DNA from: Veillonella rogosae JCM 15642
GTDB taxonomy: Bacteria > Bacillota > Negativicutes > Veillonellales > Veillonellaceae
NCBI RefSeq assembly: GCF_002959775.1
Contig: NZ_PPCX01000002.1
Span: forward strand, 186,001-250,000
Length of the DNA: 64,000 nt
Direction of reading: 5' to 3'
The notes beneath the pieces were generated by a model. It saw nothing but the letters and a program-made list of their open reading frames with translations. It was not told the DNA's origin and did not search any database. The position numbers and the translations under genes are program-made. Numbering within the stretch: the first letter of the stretch is position 1; each line of letters begins with the position of its first letter. Positions 51,042-59,560 of the stretch are shown one piece after another.

Positions 51042-52073
51042 ATGAAAAAACCTAATGTTGCAATTCTAGGTGCTACTGGTGCAGTAGGTGCTGAATTCAT
51101 TACACTTATTGAAGAACGTAACTTCCCTTACGAAAACCTAAAATTATTAGCTTCTGCTCGTTCTGCTGGTACTGAACTAACTGTAAATGGCAAAACTTAT
51201 GTTGTAGAAGAAGCAAAGCCGGAATCTTTTGATGATGTTGATATTGCACTTTTCGCTGGTGGTTCCATATCTAAAACTTTGGCACCAGAAGCTGCGAAAC
51301 GCGGTGCTATTGTTATCGATAACTCTAGTGCATTCCGTATGGATCCTGAGGTTCCACTCGTAGTACCAGAAGTTAATCCAGAAGATATTTTGAAGCATAA
51401 AGGTATCATTGCAAATCCTAACTGCTCTACAATTATCATGAGCTTAGGCTTAAAACCGCTTCATGATATTTCTCCTATTAAACGCGTTATTGTAAGCACA
51501 TACCAAGCTGTATCAGGTGCAGGTAAAGAAGGTATTGAAGAGCTTGAGAACCAAGTAAGACAATTCACTGCTGGCGAAGAAATGACAGCAAACTTATTGC
51601 CTACAGGTTCTGCACCTAAACATTATCCTGTAGCATTTAACTTATTGCCACAAATCGACGTGTTCTTAGAGAACGATTATACAAAAGAAGAAATGAAGAT
51701 GGTTTACGAGACACAAAAAATTCTTCATGACGAAACTATTCAAGTAGTTCCTACTACAGTTCGCGTTCCTGTATACCGCTCTCACTCTGAGTCTGTATTA
51801 GTAGAAACAGCAGAACCAGTATCAGTAGAAGCTTTCAAAGCGGCTTGTGAAAAATTCCCAGGTTTACAAGTAAAAGATAATCCTGCAGAACAACTATATC
51901 CTATGCCTTTATATACATCCAATCAAAATGATTGTGAAATCGGTCGAATTCGTAAAGACTTGTACAATGACAAAGGTATGAATTTCTGGATTGTAGGGGA
52001 CCAAATTCGTAAAGGTGCAGCTCTTAATGCATTGCAAATTGCTGAGTACTTGGTGGAAAAACAAGCATTTTAA
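51042..52073 (+). CDS. asd: Aspartate-semialdehyde dehydrogenase
   Basis: Asd reduces aspartyl phosphate to aspartate semialdehyde, the branch point for lysine (dapA) and homoserine (hom, at 26.4 kb). The 343-aa protein has VAILGATGAVGAEFI at the N-terminus, the catalytic cysteine in IANPNCSTIIM (about residues 125-135) and the late RVPVYRSHSESV with the catalytic His. It is 23 nt from dapB and 21 nt from dapA. Confidence 0.97.
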   Translation: MKKPNVAILGATGAVGAEFITLIEERNFPYENLKLLASARSAGTELTVNGKTYVVEEAKPESFDDVDIALFAGGSISKTLAPEAAKRGAIVIDNSSAFRMDPEVPLVVPEVNPEDILKHKGIIANPNCSTIIMSLGLKPLHDISPIKRVIVSTYQAVSGAGKEGIEELENQVRQFTAGEEMTANLLPTGSAPKHYPVAFNLLPQIDVFLENDYTKEEMKMVYETQKILHDETIQVVPTTVRVPVYRSHSESVLVETAEPVSVEAFKAACEKFPGLQVKDNPAEQLYPMPLYTSNQNDCEIGRIRKDLYNDKGMNFWIVGDQIRKGAALNALQIAEYLVEKQAF

Positions 52074-52094
52074 TCTTTCCAGGGGAGGACAGAT

Positions 52095-52982
52095 ATGAAA
52101 ACCTTTGGTCGAGTATTAACAGCTATGGTGACATCCTTTAATAGTGATGGATCCGTTAATATTGAAAATTGTGTAACTATTGCTAATCATTTATTAGATA
52201 ATGGTTCTGATGGTCTTGTTGTATGTGGTACAACAGGTGAAAATCCAACTATGTCTAAAGAGGATAAATTAGCTTTATTTTCGGCTATCGCTAAAGAATG
52301 TGGTCATAAAGGTACAATTATTGCCAATGTTGGTACTAATGATACAAAATCTTCTGTAGATTTTATAAAAGAAGTATCTAACATCGATGGTATCGATGGT
52401 TTACTTGTAGTAGTACCATACTATAATAAACCTAACCAACAGGGACAATATTTACATTTTAAAGCTATTGCGGAAGCTACTACATTACCAATTATGGTAT
52501 ATAATGTACCAAGTCGAGTTGGAACAGGTATTTTCCCAACTACATTAGTTCAATTACATAATGAATATCCACATGTATGTGCCGTCAAAGAAGCAAGCGG
52601 TAACTTGATGATTGCATCAGAAATCAAACGCTTAATGCCTGGAGACGACTTTATGGTTTATAGCGGTGATGATGGTCTTACATTACCAATGTTATCTGTA
52701 GGGGGATGTGGGGTAATCTCCGTAGTATCTCATGTAGCTGGTAAAGATATGAATGCTATGATTCAAGCTTTTGAAGCTGGTCATAATCATGAATCTATTC
52801 GTCTCCATCAAGGCCTATCTGAGATTATTAAAGCTATGTTTATCACTACAAATCCAATTCCTGTAAAATACGCAGCACGTAAAATTGGTTTGCCAGTTGG
52901 TGTATTTAATTTACCAATGTGTGAGCCAACTGCTGATGAAGCCGCATATATTGATAAAGCATTAGCAGAATATTTACAATAA
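52095..52982 (+). CDS. dapA: 4-hydroxy-tetrahydrodipicolinate synthase
   Basis: DapA condenses pyruvate with aspartate semialdehyde. The 295-aa TIM barrel has VCGTTGENPTMSKEDK, the tyrosine motif YNVPSRVGTG, and the Schiff-base lysine in CAVKEASGNL (about Lys164). It ends the lysine-riboswitch operon and is followed by a terminator. DAP is also needed for peptidoglycan, so the switch affects both lysine and wall precursors. Confidence 0.96.
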   Translation: MKTFGRVLTAMVTSFNSDGSVNIENCVTIANHLLDNGSDGLVVCGTTGENPTMSKEDKLALFSAIAKECGHKGTIIANVGTNDTKSSVDFIKEVSNIDGIDGLLVVVPYYNKPNQQGQYLHFKAIAEATTLPIMVYNVPSRVGTGIFPTTLVQLHNEYPHVCAVKEASGNLMIASEIKRLMPGDDFMVYSGDDGLTLPMLSVGGCGVISVVSHVAGKDMNAMIQAFEAGHNHESIRLHQGLSEIIKAMFITTNPIPVKYAARKIGLPVGVFNLPMCEPTADEAAYIDKALAEYLQ

Positions 52983-52998
52983 TATATAAATAATCATA

Positions 52999-53036
52999 AA
53001 ACCAGTAACTACTATGTAGCTACTGGTTTTGTTTTA
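52999..53036 (+). terminator. Terminator after dapA
   Basis: AACCAGTA-a-CTAC and GTAG-c-TACTGGTT form a stem with one mismatch and loop TAT, followed by TTGTTTT. Confidence 0.85.
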
Positions 53037-53146
53037 TATGTCTTATATTTGTTAGTAACAGTTATAGCCTAATAACCAAAAATATAATGTGTAAATTTTA
53101 TATTGTGATATAATTTCACTGGAGATAGTATTTTCAACTATACTCT

Positions 53147-53162
53147 AGTCTACTGTTAATTC
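53147..53162 (+). repeat. Left arm of an inverted repeat flanking panD
   Basis: AGTCTACTGTTAATTC here is matched, inverted and with one base less, by GAATTACAGTAGACT at 53639-53653, just behind panD. The panD leader (about 53107-53233) also carries TATAAT at 53110-53115 and several weak dyads. Confidence 0.5.
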
Positions 53163-53233
53163 ATGATAAACAGAAATTTGTGATATTTCGAATCGACCAT
53201 AAGGCGATTACATTAAAACACAAGGAGTTTAAC

Positions 53234-53626
53234 ATGGAACTAACAATGTTAAAAGGTAAAATTCACAGAGCCACTGTGACACAAGCAGAACTTGATTATG
53301 TGGGGAGCATTACTATAGATACAGATCTATTGAATGCATCTGGAATACGAGAATATGAGCAAGTTCAAATTGTAAACATTAATAATGGAGCACGATTTAG
53401 TACATATACAATTGCTGGCGAAGCCGGTAGTGGTGTTATTTGTTTAAATGGCGCTGCTGCACGGCATGTCCAAGTACATGATAAAATTATTATCATGTGT
53501 TATGCACAGCTAAATGAAATTGAAGTTGAGAGCCATAAGCCTCTCGTTGTATTTGTAGATACAAATAATAAGATAAATCAAATAAAGAACTATGAGAAAC
53601 ATGGTTTATTAGTTGATCAGAATTAA
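53234..53626 (+). CDS. panD: Aspartate 1-decarboxylase (pyruvoyl enzyme precursor)
   Basis: PanD makes beta-alanine for pantothenate. The 130-aa proenzyme has the self-cleavage site Gly24-Ser25 in [11 protein letters not shown]; Ser25 becomes the pyruvoyl group. With the start at ATG 53234 (AAGGAG 7 nt upstream) this numbering equals that of E. coli PanD, which supports the choice over 53180. Other motifs are [18 protein letters not shown]. The next gene, panC, uses the product. Confidence 0.95.
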   Translation: MELTMLKGKIHRATVTQAELDYVGSITIDTDLLNASGIREYEQVQIVNINNGARFSTYTIAGEAGSGVICLNGAAARHVQVHDKIIIMCYAQLNEIEVESHKPLVVFVDTNNKINQIKNYEKHGLLVDQN

Positions 53627-53638
53627 TTGTCTTTGATC

Positions 53639-53653
53639 GAATTACAGTAGACT
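53639..53653 (+). repeat. Right arm of the inverted repeat flanking panD
   Basis: GAATTACAGTAGACT pairs with 53147-53162 across panD (see the left arm). A short direct repeat, TTGATC(A)GAATTA, also occurs here (53613-53625 and 53634-53645). Confidence 0.5.
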
Positions 53654-53696
53654 GTATAGGCCTATCTTCGTATTTACAATAAACGGAGGAATCATT

Positions 53697-54539
53697 ATGG
53701 AACATGTAATTACAATTGAAAATGTACGCAATACGATTAGTAAATGGAAAAAAGATGGATATTCCATTGGTTACGTCCCAACTATGGGGTTTTTACACGA
53801 TGGGCACGCATCATTAATAGATCAAGCAAGAAAAAATAATGATAAGGTAATTGTCTCTATTTTCGTTAATCCCATTCAGTTTGGAGAAAATGAGGATTTA
53901 AGCACGTATCCACGTGATATCAATAGCGATAAAAAGCTATGTGAATCACATGGTGTGGACCTCATATTTACACCTAGTCCAGAGGAAATGTATCAAGATA
54001 AAAAAGCCTTTGTAGATATTCTTGATTTATCTAATACATTATGTGGCATTCGCAGACCAATTCACTTCAAAGGTGTATGTACTGTTGTAGCAAAATTCTT
54101 TAATATTATTCAGCCTACAAATGCATATTTTGGTGAAAAGGATGCACAGCAATTAGCCATTATCCGTAAAATGGTTTTTGATTTAAACTTTCCTGTAAAT
54201 ATTATTGGTGTTCCTATTGTGCGTGAACAAGATGGTTTAGCAAAATCCTCTCGTAATACATATTTATCTAGTGACGAACGTAAAGCTGCAACTATACTAT
54301 ATAAATCTATTCAAACAGGAAAACAAGCCATTAAATGTGGAGCTTCTGCTGATAGTATCATTAATACTATGACAGAACTTATAAATACTGAGACCTTGGC
54401 CAAGATAGATTATATTTCAGTTGTAGATGCTAATACTATGCAACCAGTTGAAGAGATTAATGCTCCTGTTCTAGTTGCCATGGCAGTATATATTGGCTCT
54501 ACACGTCTTATTGATAACTTCTCATATGATCCAAATTAG
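53697..54539 (+). CDS. panC: Pantothenate synthetase
   Basis: PanC joins pantoate and beta-alanine with ATP. The 280-aa protein has VPTMGFLHDGHASLI (HIGH-like motif), SIFVNPIQFGENEDLSTYPR, and FGEKDAQQLAIIRKMV. It follows panD by 70 nt and precedes a BASS-family transporter by 12 nt. panB and panE, needed to make pantoate, are not in the window. Confidence 0.97.
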   Translation: MEHVITIENVRNTISKWKKDGYSIGYVPTMGFLHDGHASLIDQARKNNDKVIVSIFVNPIQFGENEDLSTYPRDINSDKKLCESHGVDLIFTPSPEEMYQDKKAFVDILDLSNTLCGIRRPIHFKGVCTVVAKFFNIIQPTNAYFGEKDAQQLAIIRKMVFDLNFPVNIIGVPIVREQDGLAKSSRNTYLSSDERKAATILYKSIQTGKQAIKCGASADSIINTMTELINTETLAKIDYISVVDANTMQPVEEINAPVLVAMAVYIGSTRLIDNFSYDPN

Positions 54540-54551
54540 GAGAGAGAAGTT

Positions 54552-55493
54552 ATGAAGCAACTAACAACACTAAATCAACTGATATCCAAATACTTAATGA
54601 TACTAATCATAGGTTTTTCTTGTATTGCTTATATAGTGCCTTCATATTTTTCTTGGGCCATAGCTTATACACCATTTTTACTTGGAATCGCTATGTTTGG
54701 CATGGGACTAACTATTAAATTTGAAGATTTGTGTAGTATTCTCAGACATCCAAAGGATATTTGTATAGGTGTACTGGCTCAATATACAATAATGCCTTTA
54801 TTAGCTTGGGGAATCTGTCAAATTTTTACATTACCTCCAGATTTAGCAATTGGTGTCATATTAGTTGGCTGCTGTCCAGGTGGAACCGCCAGCAATGTCA
54901 TCACCTATATTGCTAAAGGTGATGTTCCTTTATCTGTAGGAATGACGATTACTTCAACATTAATAGCACCAATTGTAACGCCTTTACTAATTCTATATTT
55001 GGGAGGTACATGGGTAAATGTTGCATTACTACCAATGATAATAACTATGGTAAAAGTAATTATAGTTCCCATATTATTAGGTGCAATCATCCAATATGTT
55101 TGTAAATCACGGATTAATACATTAACTAGTGTAAGTCCTATTGTTTCTATGATTGCTATAATATTATTAATAGCAGCCATTATAGCCATTAATAGAGATA
55201 AACTTTTAATTTCTGGTTTAGAAACATTACTAGTTGTAGGCATACATAATATACTCGGCATGCTTTTAGGATTAGGTGTAGGATATATACTTAAATTAAG
55301 ATATGATAAAACTACAGCGTTAGCGATTGAGGTAGGGATGCAAAATAGTGGTTTAGCAGTCACATTGGCGGCAACAAATTTTGCATTAAATCCTTTAGCA
55401 ACTCTAGTAGGAGCTATCTTTAGTGTATGGCACAATATATCAGGTGCTATTTTTGCTATGTTACGTAGAGAGAATAGTTTACGTAATATATAA
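54552..55493 (+). CDS. panS: Bile acid:sodium symporter family transporter, probable PanS
   Basis: The 313-aa protein has about nine to ten membrane segments and BASS family motifs: GMGLTIKFEDL, GCCPGGTASNVITYIAKGD and IEVGMQNSGLAVTLA. PanS of Salmonella is a BASS protein that imports ketopantoate/pantoate. The gene sits directly behind panC, and panB and panE are missing nearby, so a role in pantoate-type uptake is a good inference but not proven. A bidirectional terminator follows. Confidence 0.78.
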   Translation: MKQLTTLNQLISKYLMILIIGFSCIAYIVPSYFSWAIAYTPFLLGIAMFGMGLTIKFEDLCSILRHPKDICIGVLAQYTIMPLLAWGICQIFTLPPDLAIGVILVGCCPGGTASNVITYIAKGDVPLSVGMTITSTLIAPIVTPLLILYLGGTWVNVALLPMIITMVKVIIVPILLGAIIQYVCKSRINTLTSVSPIVSMIAIILLIAAIIAINRDKLLISGLETLLVVGIHNILGMLLGLGVGYILKLRYDKTTALAIEVGMQNSGLAVTLAATNFALNPLATLVGAIFSVWHNISGAIFAMLRRENSLRNI

Positions 55494-55509
55494 ACTTAAT
55501 AGATACAAG

Positions 55510-55542
55510 AAAAAACCGGCAACCATAAGTTGCCGGTTTTTT
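55510..55542. terminator. Bidirectional terminator between panS and lexA
   Basis: AAAAAACCGGCAAC and GTTGCCGGTTTTTT form a perfect 14-bp stem with a 5-nt loop, with T-runs on both strands. Confidence 0.93.
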
Positions 55543-56214
55543 CTATATTCTATCTCGTACAAGGCCAATGACAAGACCTTCAATATGACAATCATCAACA
55601 ATGATTGGATCGAAATCATCATTTTCTGGTTGCAAACGAATGTGACCATTTTCTTTATAGAAACGTTTTACTGTAGCTTCATCATCGATACGTGCCACAA
55701 CAACATCACCATTATTAGCCGTATTTTGATGGCGTACGATGAGCATATCACCTTCATACATACCAATATTCATCATGGATTCGCCTTGAACGCGTAGTAA
55801 AAAGCAGTCAGAATCACCAGTTAATTGAACAGGTAATGTAAGAGTAGATTCTAAATTTTCTACCGCTGTAATAGGCATACCTGCTTGTACAGTACCAATA
55901 AGAGGAACTTGTTTTAAACCAGCGCCTAAGAACTCAAAATTATCAGAACTTGATGTTTCATTACCCTCTACAGAAATAGAAGGTTTTGTATCCTCTAGTA
56001 CTGTAATAGCGCGATTTTTATTAGGATCTCGTTTAATATAACCAAACTTTTCAAGAGCATTCAAATGAGATTGCACAGTAGAAGTAGAACTAAGGCCTAC
56101 ATGGGTACAGATTTCTCGAACAGTTGGACAACGATATTCATTATGTAAAGAGTCCTTAATAAAATCTAATATACGGCGCTGTTTTGTATTAATATCTGTA
56201 GCAGGGCGTCTCAC
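55543..56214 (-). CDS. lexA: LexA repressor, SOS regulator
   Basis: LexA represses SOS genes and cleaves itself when RecA filaments form. The 223-aa protein has an N-terminal winged helix (TDINTKQRRILDFIKD, PTVREICTHVGLSSTSTVQSH), the cleavage site Ala111-Gly112 in TVQAGMP, and the catalytic dyad Ser146 (QGESMMNIGM) and Lys183 (ATVKRF). It starts with GTG at 56214 behind GGAGG. It is divergent from a YneA-like gene, with three SOS boxes between them. Confidence 0.96.
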   Translation of the reverse strand: MRRPATDINTKQRRILDFIKDSLHNEYRCPTVREICTHVGLSSTSTVQSHLNALEKFGYIKRDPNKNRAITVLEDTKPSISVEGNETSSSDNFEFLGAGLKQVPLIGTVQAGMPITAVENLESTLTLPVQLTGDSDCFLLRVQGESMMNIGMYEGDMLIVRHQNTANNGDVVVARIDDEATVKRFYKENGHIRLQPENDDFDPIIVDDCHIEGLVIGLVRDRI

Positions 56215-56303
56215 GATGAACCTCCATAGTCAATGTAATGTCAAAATAATATCAATATGTATATGCGGAAAAATTTACTCATTTCGTACTATATAATAAA
56301 AAC

Positions 56304-56325
56304 ATAAGATAATTACTTATCTTAT
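56304..56325. repeat. 9-bp palindrome in the lexA leader
   Basis: ATAAGATAA-TTAC-TTATCTTAT is a perfect inverted repeat placed at the expected lexA transcription start. It is not an SOS box; it may be another operator or a leader hairpin. Confidence 0.6.
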
Positions 56326-56331
56326 ATACCT

Positions 56332-56371
56332 ATTATAGGCAATTTTAAAAGTTTTTGCAAACATTTGTTCT
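56332..56371 (-). promoter_or_regulatory. lexA promoter with SOS box A
   Basis: On the - strand TTGCAA (56360-56355) and TATAAT (56337-56332) are 17 nt apart. The SOS-like box CAAAC-ATTT-GTTCT (56358-56371) overlaps the -35, so LexA can repress itself. Confidence 0.75.
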
Positions 56372-56378
56372 AAAACAC

Positions 56379-56433
56379 TTGACCGAACATTCGTTCGTGT
56401 GCTAATATAAGCATGTAAACAAACAAATGTTCT
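56379..56433 (+). promoter_or_regulatory. YneA-like gene promoter with SOS boxes B and C
   Basis: TTGACC (56379-56384), 18 nt, TAATAT (56403-56408). Box B, CGAAC-ATTC-GTTCG (56384-56397), is a perfect Gram-positive LexA site within the spacer. Box C, CAAAC-AAAT-GTTCT (56420-56433), lies downstream of the start. Confidence 0.85.
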
Positions 56434-56468
56434 CAGATATTATGTTCGATGTAAATGTGAGGTATGAG

Positions 56469-56777
56469 ATGAAAAATATATTAATGATGGTAGGAATGTG
56501 CTTAACAATCTTGTTCGGCTATAATATGACAAATCCTGTAACAGAAGCAAACACACATGCTATCCGTGAAGTAAAAGTACAAGCAGGTGATACGATGTGG
56601 GATATTGCAGCTCGCACAGCTCATAAAGATATGGATGTTCGTGAAATGGTATATGCTATGAAGGAACTCAACAAAATTGATGACTCTGGTGCATTAGTTC
56701 CTGGTACAGTTTTAAAAATACCGGTTAAGAAAAATGATAGTCCTGTTAGAGCTTTGGACTATGTGGCTCAAAACTAA
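56469..56777 (+). CDS. LysM protein, YneA-like SOS cell division suppressor
   Basis: The 102-aa protein has an N-terminal membrane segment (KNILMMVGMCLTILFGY) and a C-terminal LysM domain (VQAGDTMWDIAARTA ... LVPGTVLKIPV). This is the architecture of YneA, which blocks division during SOS in Bacillus. Its divergent position to lexA and the perfect SOS box in its promoter support the same role. ATG 56469 follows GTGAGG; longer frames from 56427 start inside the SOS region. Overall sequence identity to YneA cannot be judged here. Confidence 0.82.
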   Translation: MKNILMMVGMCLTILFGYNMTNPVTEANTHAIREVKVQAGDTMWDIAARTAHKDMDVREMVYAMKELNKIDDSGALVPGTVLKIPVKKNDSPVRALDYVAQN

Positions 56778-56801
56778 ATATATATGGGTATAACCCAAAC
56801 G

Positions 56802-56836
56802 AAAAAGCAGCTACTTAATAGAGATAGCTGCTTTTT
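56802..56836. terminator. Bidirectional terminator after the YneA-like gene
   Basis: AAAAAGCAGCTA (56802-56813) and TAGCTGCTTTTT (56825-56836) form a perfect 12-bp stem. It serves the + strand gene and the convergent recombinase. Confidence 0.9.
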
Positions 56837-56899
56837 GTTATCTAATGTATGTAATTATACGATTTATGGATACTATCTTAATCAACTGATTTATAATTA

Positions 56900-57910
56900 T
56901 CATCTAAATCGTTTTTCAAAAATAGTAGAAATAGGATTATCCACAAACTTATTGGCTTCATTAATATAACGACGAACCATATTAACACTATGATGACGTG
57001 TTTGTCTCATAATATTACGTTCTTCCACACCATAAGCTGCCGCAGTTGTTGCAAAGCCATGACGTAAACTATGGGCTCCATACATAGATGGATCAAGACC
57101 AATGAGAGAAACATATTTTTTTACAATTTCTGCAATCATTTTATCGGATATGCCTGTTTTACGAAGTGACATATTTTTAGTAAAACCTCTAAATACAGGC
57201 CCTTCAGTAATACCAGAGGCACGTAACCATTGCTGTAAGGCACGTACTGCGTCTAACGGAGAACCAGATAGATGAGGAATCGCTACAACAGCACCTTGAC
57301 CTTCTTGGTCTGCTTTTGACGATGGTACAAAGATTTCAACACCTTGTGGAGAAAACTGTAGATGTTCTACTGTAATGGCCGCAATTTCACTACGACGAAA
57401 AGCGCCCATAAATCCAATTAAGAGAATCGCTTTATCACGTAATAATTGCAACTCAGGCACATCTAGTTTGTCCATACACTCTAGAATATCTTCAATATCT
57501 TCTAGAAGAACTGGTGTTTTACCTTGTTGAAATGTACCTTTTAAGCGTCTAATCCCTCGTAAAGCTTGCTTTACTATAGGTGCCATACAAGGGTTATCTC
57601 TATGACCAGAGGCATTATAATTCTCCGATATGGCGCTTATGCGACGAGATATTGTATTAGCCTTAGCATAATCAGCTAGATCATTTATGTAGTTCACAAT
57701 TGTTTCTGATGTAGCTGGAAAATAAGATACCTTTTGATAAGTACACCAATCTACGAAATCGTCCCAATCCGATTCGTAGGCATCAACAGTATTTTCAGCC
57801 TTAGATAATAATATGCTTTGTTTTGCTTTCATAGACAACTTGGTACTATTCATAAGCGCATCATTATTGCGCAAATAGAAATGTTTCTGTTGCTCTTTAG
57901 ACTTTGACAT
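56900..57910 (-). CDS. Orphan tyrosine recombinase (phage-integrase family)
   Basis: The 336-aa protein has a SAM-like core-binding domain (about residues 35-125) and a full catalytic set: Arg172 in GAFRRSEIA, Lys199, His280 and Arg283 in HSLRHGFA, His307 and the nucleophile Tyr315 in MVRRYI. Size fits integrases better than XerC/D (about 300 aa). There is no excisionase, phage or conjugation gene nearby, and no attachment repeat was found. AAGGGTG lies upstream of ATG 57910. Target site and role are unknown. Its base composition looks like that of its neighbours. Confidence 0.88.
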   Translation of the reverse strand: MSKSKEQQKHFYLRNNDALMNSTKLSMKAKQSILLSKAENTVDAYESDWDDFVDWCTYQKVSYFPATSETIVNYINDLADYAKANTISRRISAISENYNASGHRDNPCMAPIVKQALRGIRRLKGTFQQGKTPVLLEDIEDILECMDKLDVPELQLLRDKAILLIGFMGAFRRSEIAAITVEHLQFSPQGVEIFVPSSKADQEGQGAVVAIPHLSGSPLDAVRALQQWLRASGITEGPVFRGFTKNMSLRKTGISDKMIAEIVKKYVSLIGLDPSMYGAHSLRHGFATTAAAYGVEERNIMRQTRHHSVNMVRRYINEANKFVDNPISTIFEKRFR

Positions 57911-57922
57911 AGTTCACCCTTA

Positions 57923-57981
57923 CTCTAAAATTATCAATATAATTGTACCATAGATTAGACAGTAATATGCTATAATTAGAG
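57923..57981. promoter_or_regulatory. Divergent promoter region between the recombinase and vanW with an inverted repeat
   Basis: CTCTAAAATTAT (57923-57934) is matched imperfectly by ATAATTAGAG (57972-57981). The right arm overlaps a TATAAT (57971-57976) for vanW. It may be a shared operator; no known binding site is recognised. Confidence 0.4.
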
Positions 57982-58015
57982 AATATGATAACTAATTCGG
58001 GAGAGTTTATAAACA

Positions 58016-59371
58016 ATGACGAAGAAATATATTTTAGTAGGAACTATGCTTGTTCTCTTAGGGACAAGCGGCTGTTCATACATTCCAACAGAAAATATTT
58101 CTTATGGTGTATATTACAATGATACAGATCTATCTAATACACCTAAGAATGAATTACAGGCTCGCTTACAAGAGTTAAATAGTAAAATGCCTCAAACTAT
58201 ATCTATTGATATGGGCAATAATAAAAAACAACAAGCTACCTATCATGATTTAGGGATCCAAATCGATACAGATGCTATGATAAAAGCTATTTCTACATAT
58301 GGCTATGAAGATAATATGTGGACACTACTTTCAAATCGATTTAATGCCTTATTCTACGGTTATCATTTTAAACCACAATATAAGCTTGATGAGGTAAAAG
58401 GTAAAACCTATCTAAGCGAATTGGCTAAAACAATTGATACGCCAGGACATGATGCATACCTTACCATTGAAAATGGACAAGTTGTATTACACCCTGCAAA
58501 AGAGGGTAAGCGTATCGATATTGATGCTACCCTTAAGAAATTAAAAGATGATTTGCAGGCCGGTGATAGTATTAACTCCTTATCTATGGTATTTACTACA
58601 CAGAATACCGTAAAAGTAAGTGATGCCGATCTAAAACCTTTGAATACGGTATTAGCTTCTTACACTACAGAGTATGATCCTAGTAATGAAAGTAGAACCC
58701 ATAATATTCAATTAGCATCTGATAAAATAAACGGTACCCTAATTAAACCGGGTGCACAGTTCTCCTTTAACGATGTTGTAGGTGAACGTACTGCAGAGGC
58801 TGGCTATGATGATGCACCTGTTATGATTGATGGTAAATTAGTTCCAGGTATTGGCGGTGGCATTTGCCAAGTAAGTTCTACCATATTTAATACAGCTTTA
58901 CTATCCGGTATGAATATTATCGAGCGTACACCACACTTTGAGCCAGTAGGATATATTCAAGCTGGTCGTGATGCTACCGTAGCTTGGGGCTATTTAGACT
59001 TTAAGTTTAGAAATCCTTACCAACAATCTATTTATATCCTTAGTGTTATGAACAATGGAACGTTAACGATCTACATTATAGGTACGGCTCAAGATAAGCC
59101 TAAAAATGTTTCTATTTCTGTAGGAGACTATGGCGAAATTCCTAACAAGACTATCACTAAGGTAGATCCTTCATTAAAAGAAAAAGAAGTGCAGGAGGGG
59201 CATGTAGGTTTAACAATGAATACGTATAGAACCATTACCTATGGTAACTGGGTAACGCAAACAGATTCCTTTGAGTCCGTATATGATCCAGTAGATACGA
59301 TTATTACAATGCCTGCAACACCTGCAGCACCACCAAATCCACCGAAAAAACCGGACAAAAAGAAATCATAA
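58016..59371 (+). CDS. VanW family lipoprotein
   Basis: The 451-aa protein has a lipoprotein-type signal (VLLGTSGC, Cys20; the -3 residue is not ideal). It has a peptidoglycan-binding-like N-terminal domain (about 35-200) and a VanW domain with GAQFSFNDVVGERTAEAGY, GGICQVSSTIFNTALLSGM and RDATVAWGYLDFKF. VanW domains occur with vancomycin-resistance genes, but their function is unknown and most carriers are not resistant. A proline/lysine-rich tail ends the protein. The next gene is a PAP2 phosphatase, so a cell-wall role is plausible. Confidence 0.9.
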   Translation: MTKKYILVGTMLVLLGTSGCSYIPTENISYGVYYNDTDLSNTPKNELQARLQELNSKMPQTISIDMGNNKKQQATYHDLGIQIDTDAMIKAISTYGYEDNMWTLLSNRFNALFYGYHFKPQYKLDEVKGKTYLSELAKTIDTPGHDAYLTIENGQVVLHPAKEGKRIDIDATLKKLKDDLQAGDSINSLSMVFTTQNTVKVSDADLKPLNTVLASYTTEYDPSNESRTHNIQLASDKINGTLIKPGAQFSFNDVVGERTAEAGYDDAPVMIDGKLVPGIGGGICQVSSTIFNTALLSGMNIIERTPHFEPVGYIQAGRDATVAWGYLDFKFRNPYQQSIYILSVMNNGTLTIYIIGTAQDKPKNVSISVGDYGEIPNKTITKVDPSLKEKEVQEGHVGLTMNTYRTITYGNWVTQTDSFESVYDPVDTIITMPATPAAPPNPPKKPDKKKS

Positions 59372-59389
59372 TTAAAGATTTTATTAAAT

Positions 59390-59440
59390 ATAGCCTAAAC
59401 TATTGACCATATGATACAAATAGTTTAGGCTATTATTTGA
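59390..59440 (+). terminator. Terminator-like hairpin after vanW
   Basis: ATAGCCTAAACTAT (59390-59403) and ATAGTTTAGGCTAT (59420-59433) form a perfect 14-bp stem with a 16-nt loop, followed by TATTTG. The remaining 120 bp before the PAP2 gene contain no gene. Confidence 0.7.
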
Positions 59441-59560
59441 ACTATACATGAGAAATTATTTGAACATAGTCCAATATGTAAAAATAGATATCTTAATGAC
59501 AAAGAAAATTTATCAATTCATTCTCAATAATTATCATTTACTAAAATAGAAGAGGAAGTT

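Noticed and set aside
54905-55435. 176-aa open frame antisense to the BASS transporter
   Set aside because: Low-complexity hydrophobic shadow of a membrane protein gene; no start signals.
55423-55797. 124-aa + strand frame crossing the panS end, terminator and lexA
   Set aside because: It runs through a strong bidirectional terminator and overlaps lexA; no ribosome binding site.
56900-59371. Prophage or integrative element around the tyrosine recombinase
   Set aside because: No phage, plasmid or conjugation genes, no tRNA target and no flanking repeats; neighbours are ordinary chromosomal genes.
58016-59371. Vancomycin-resistance locus because of the VanW domain
   Set aside because: No vanA/vanB ligase, vanH, vanX or sensor genes nearby; VanW alone does not indicate resistance.
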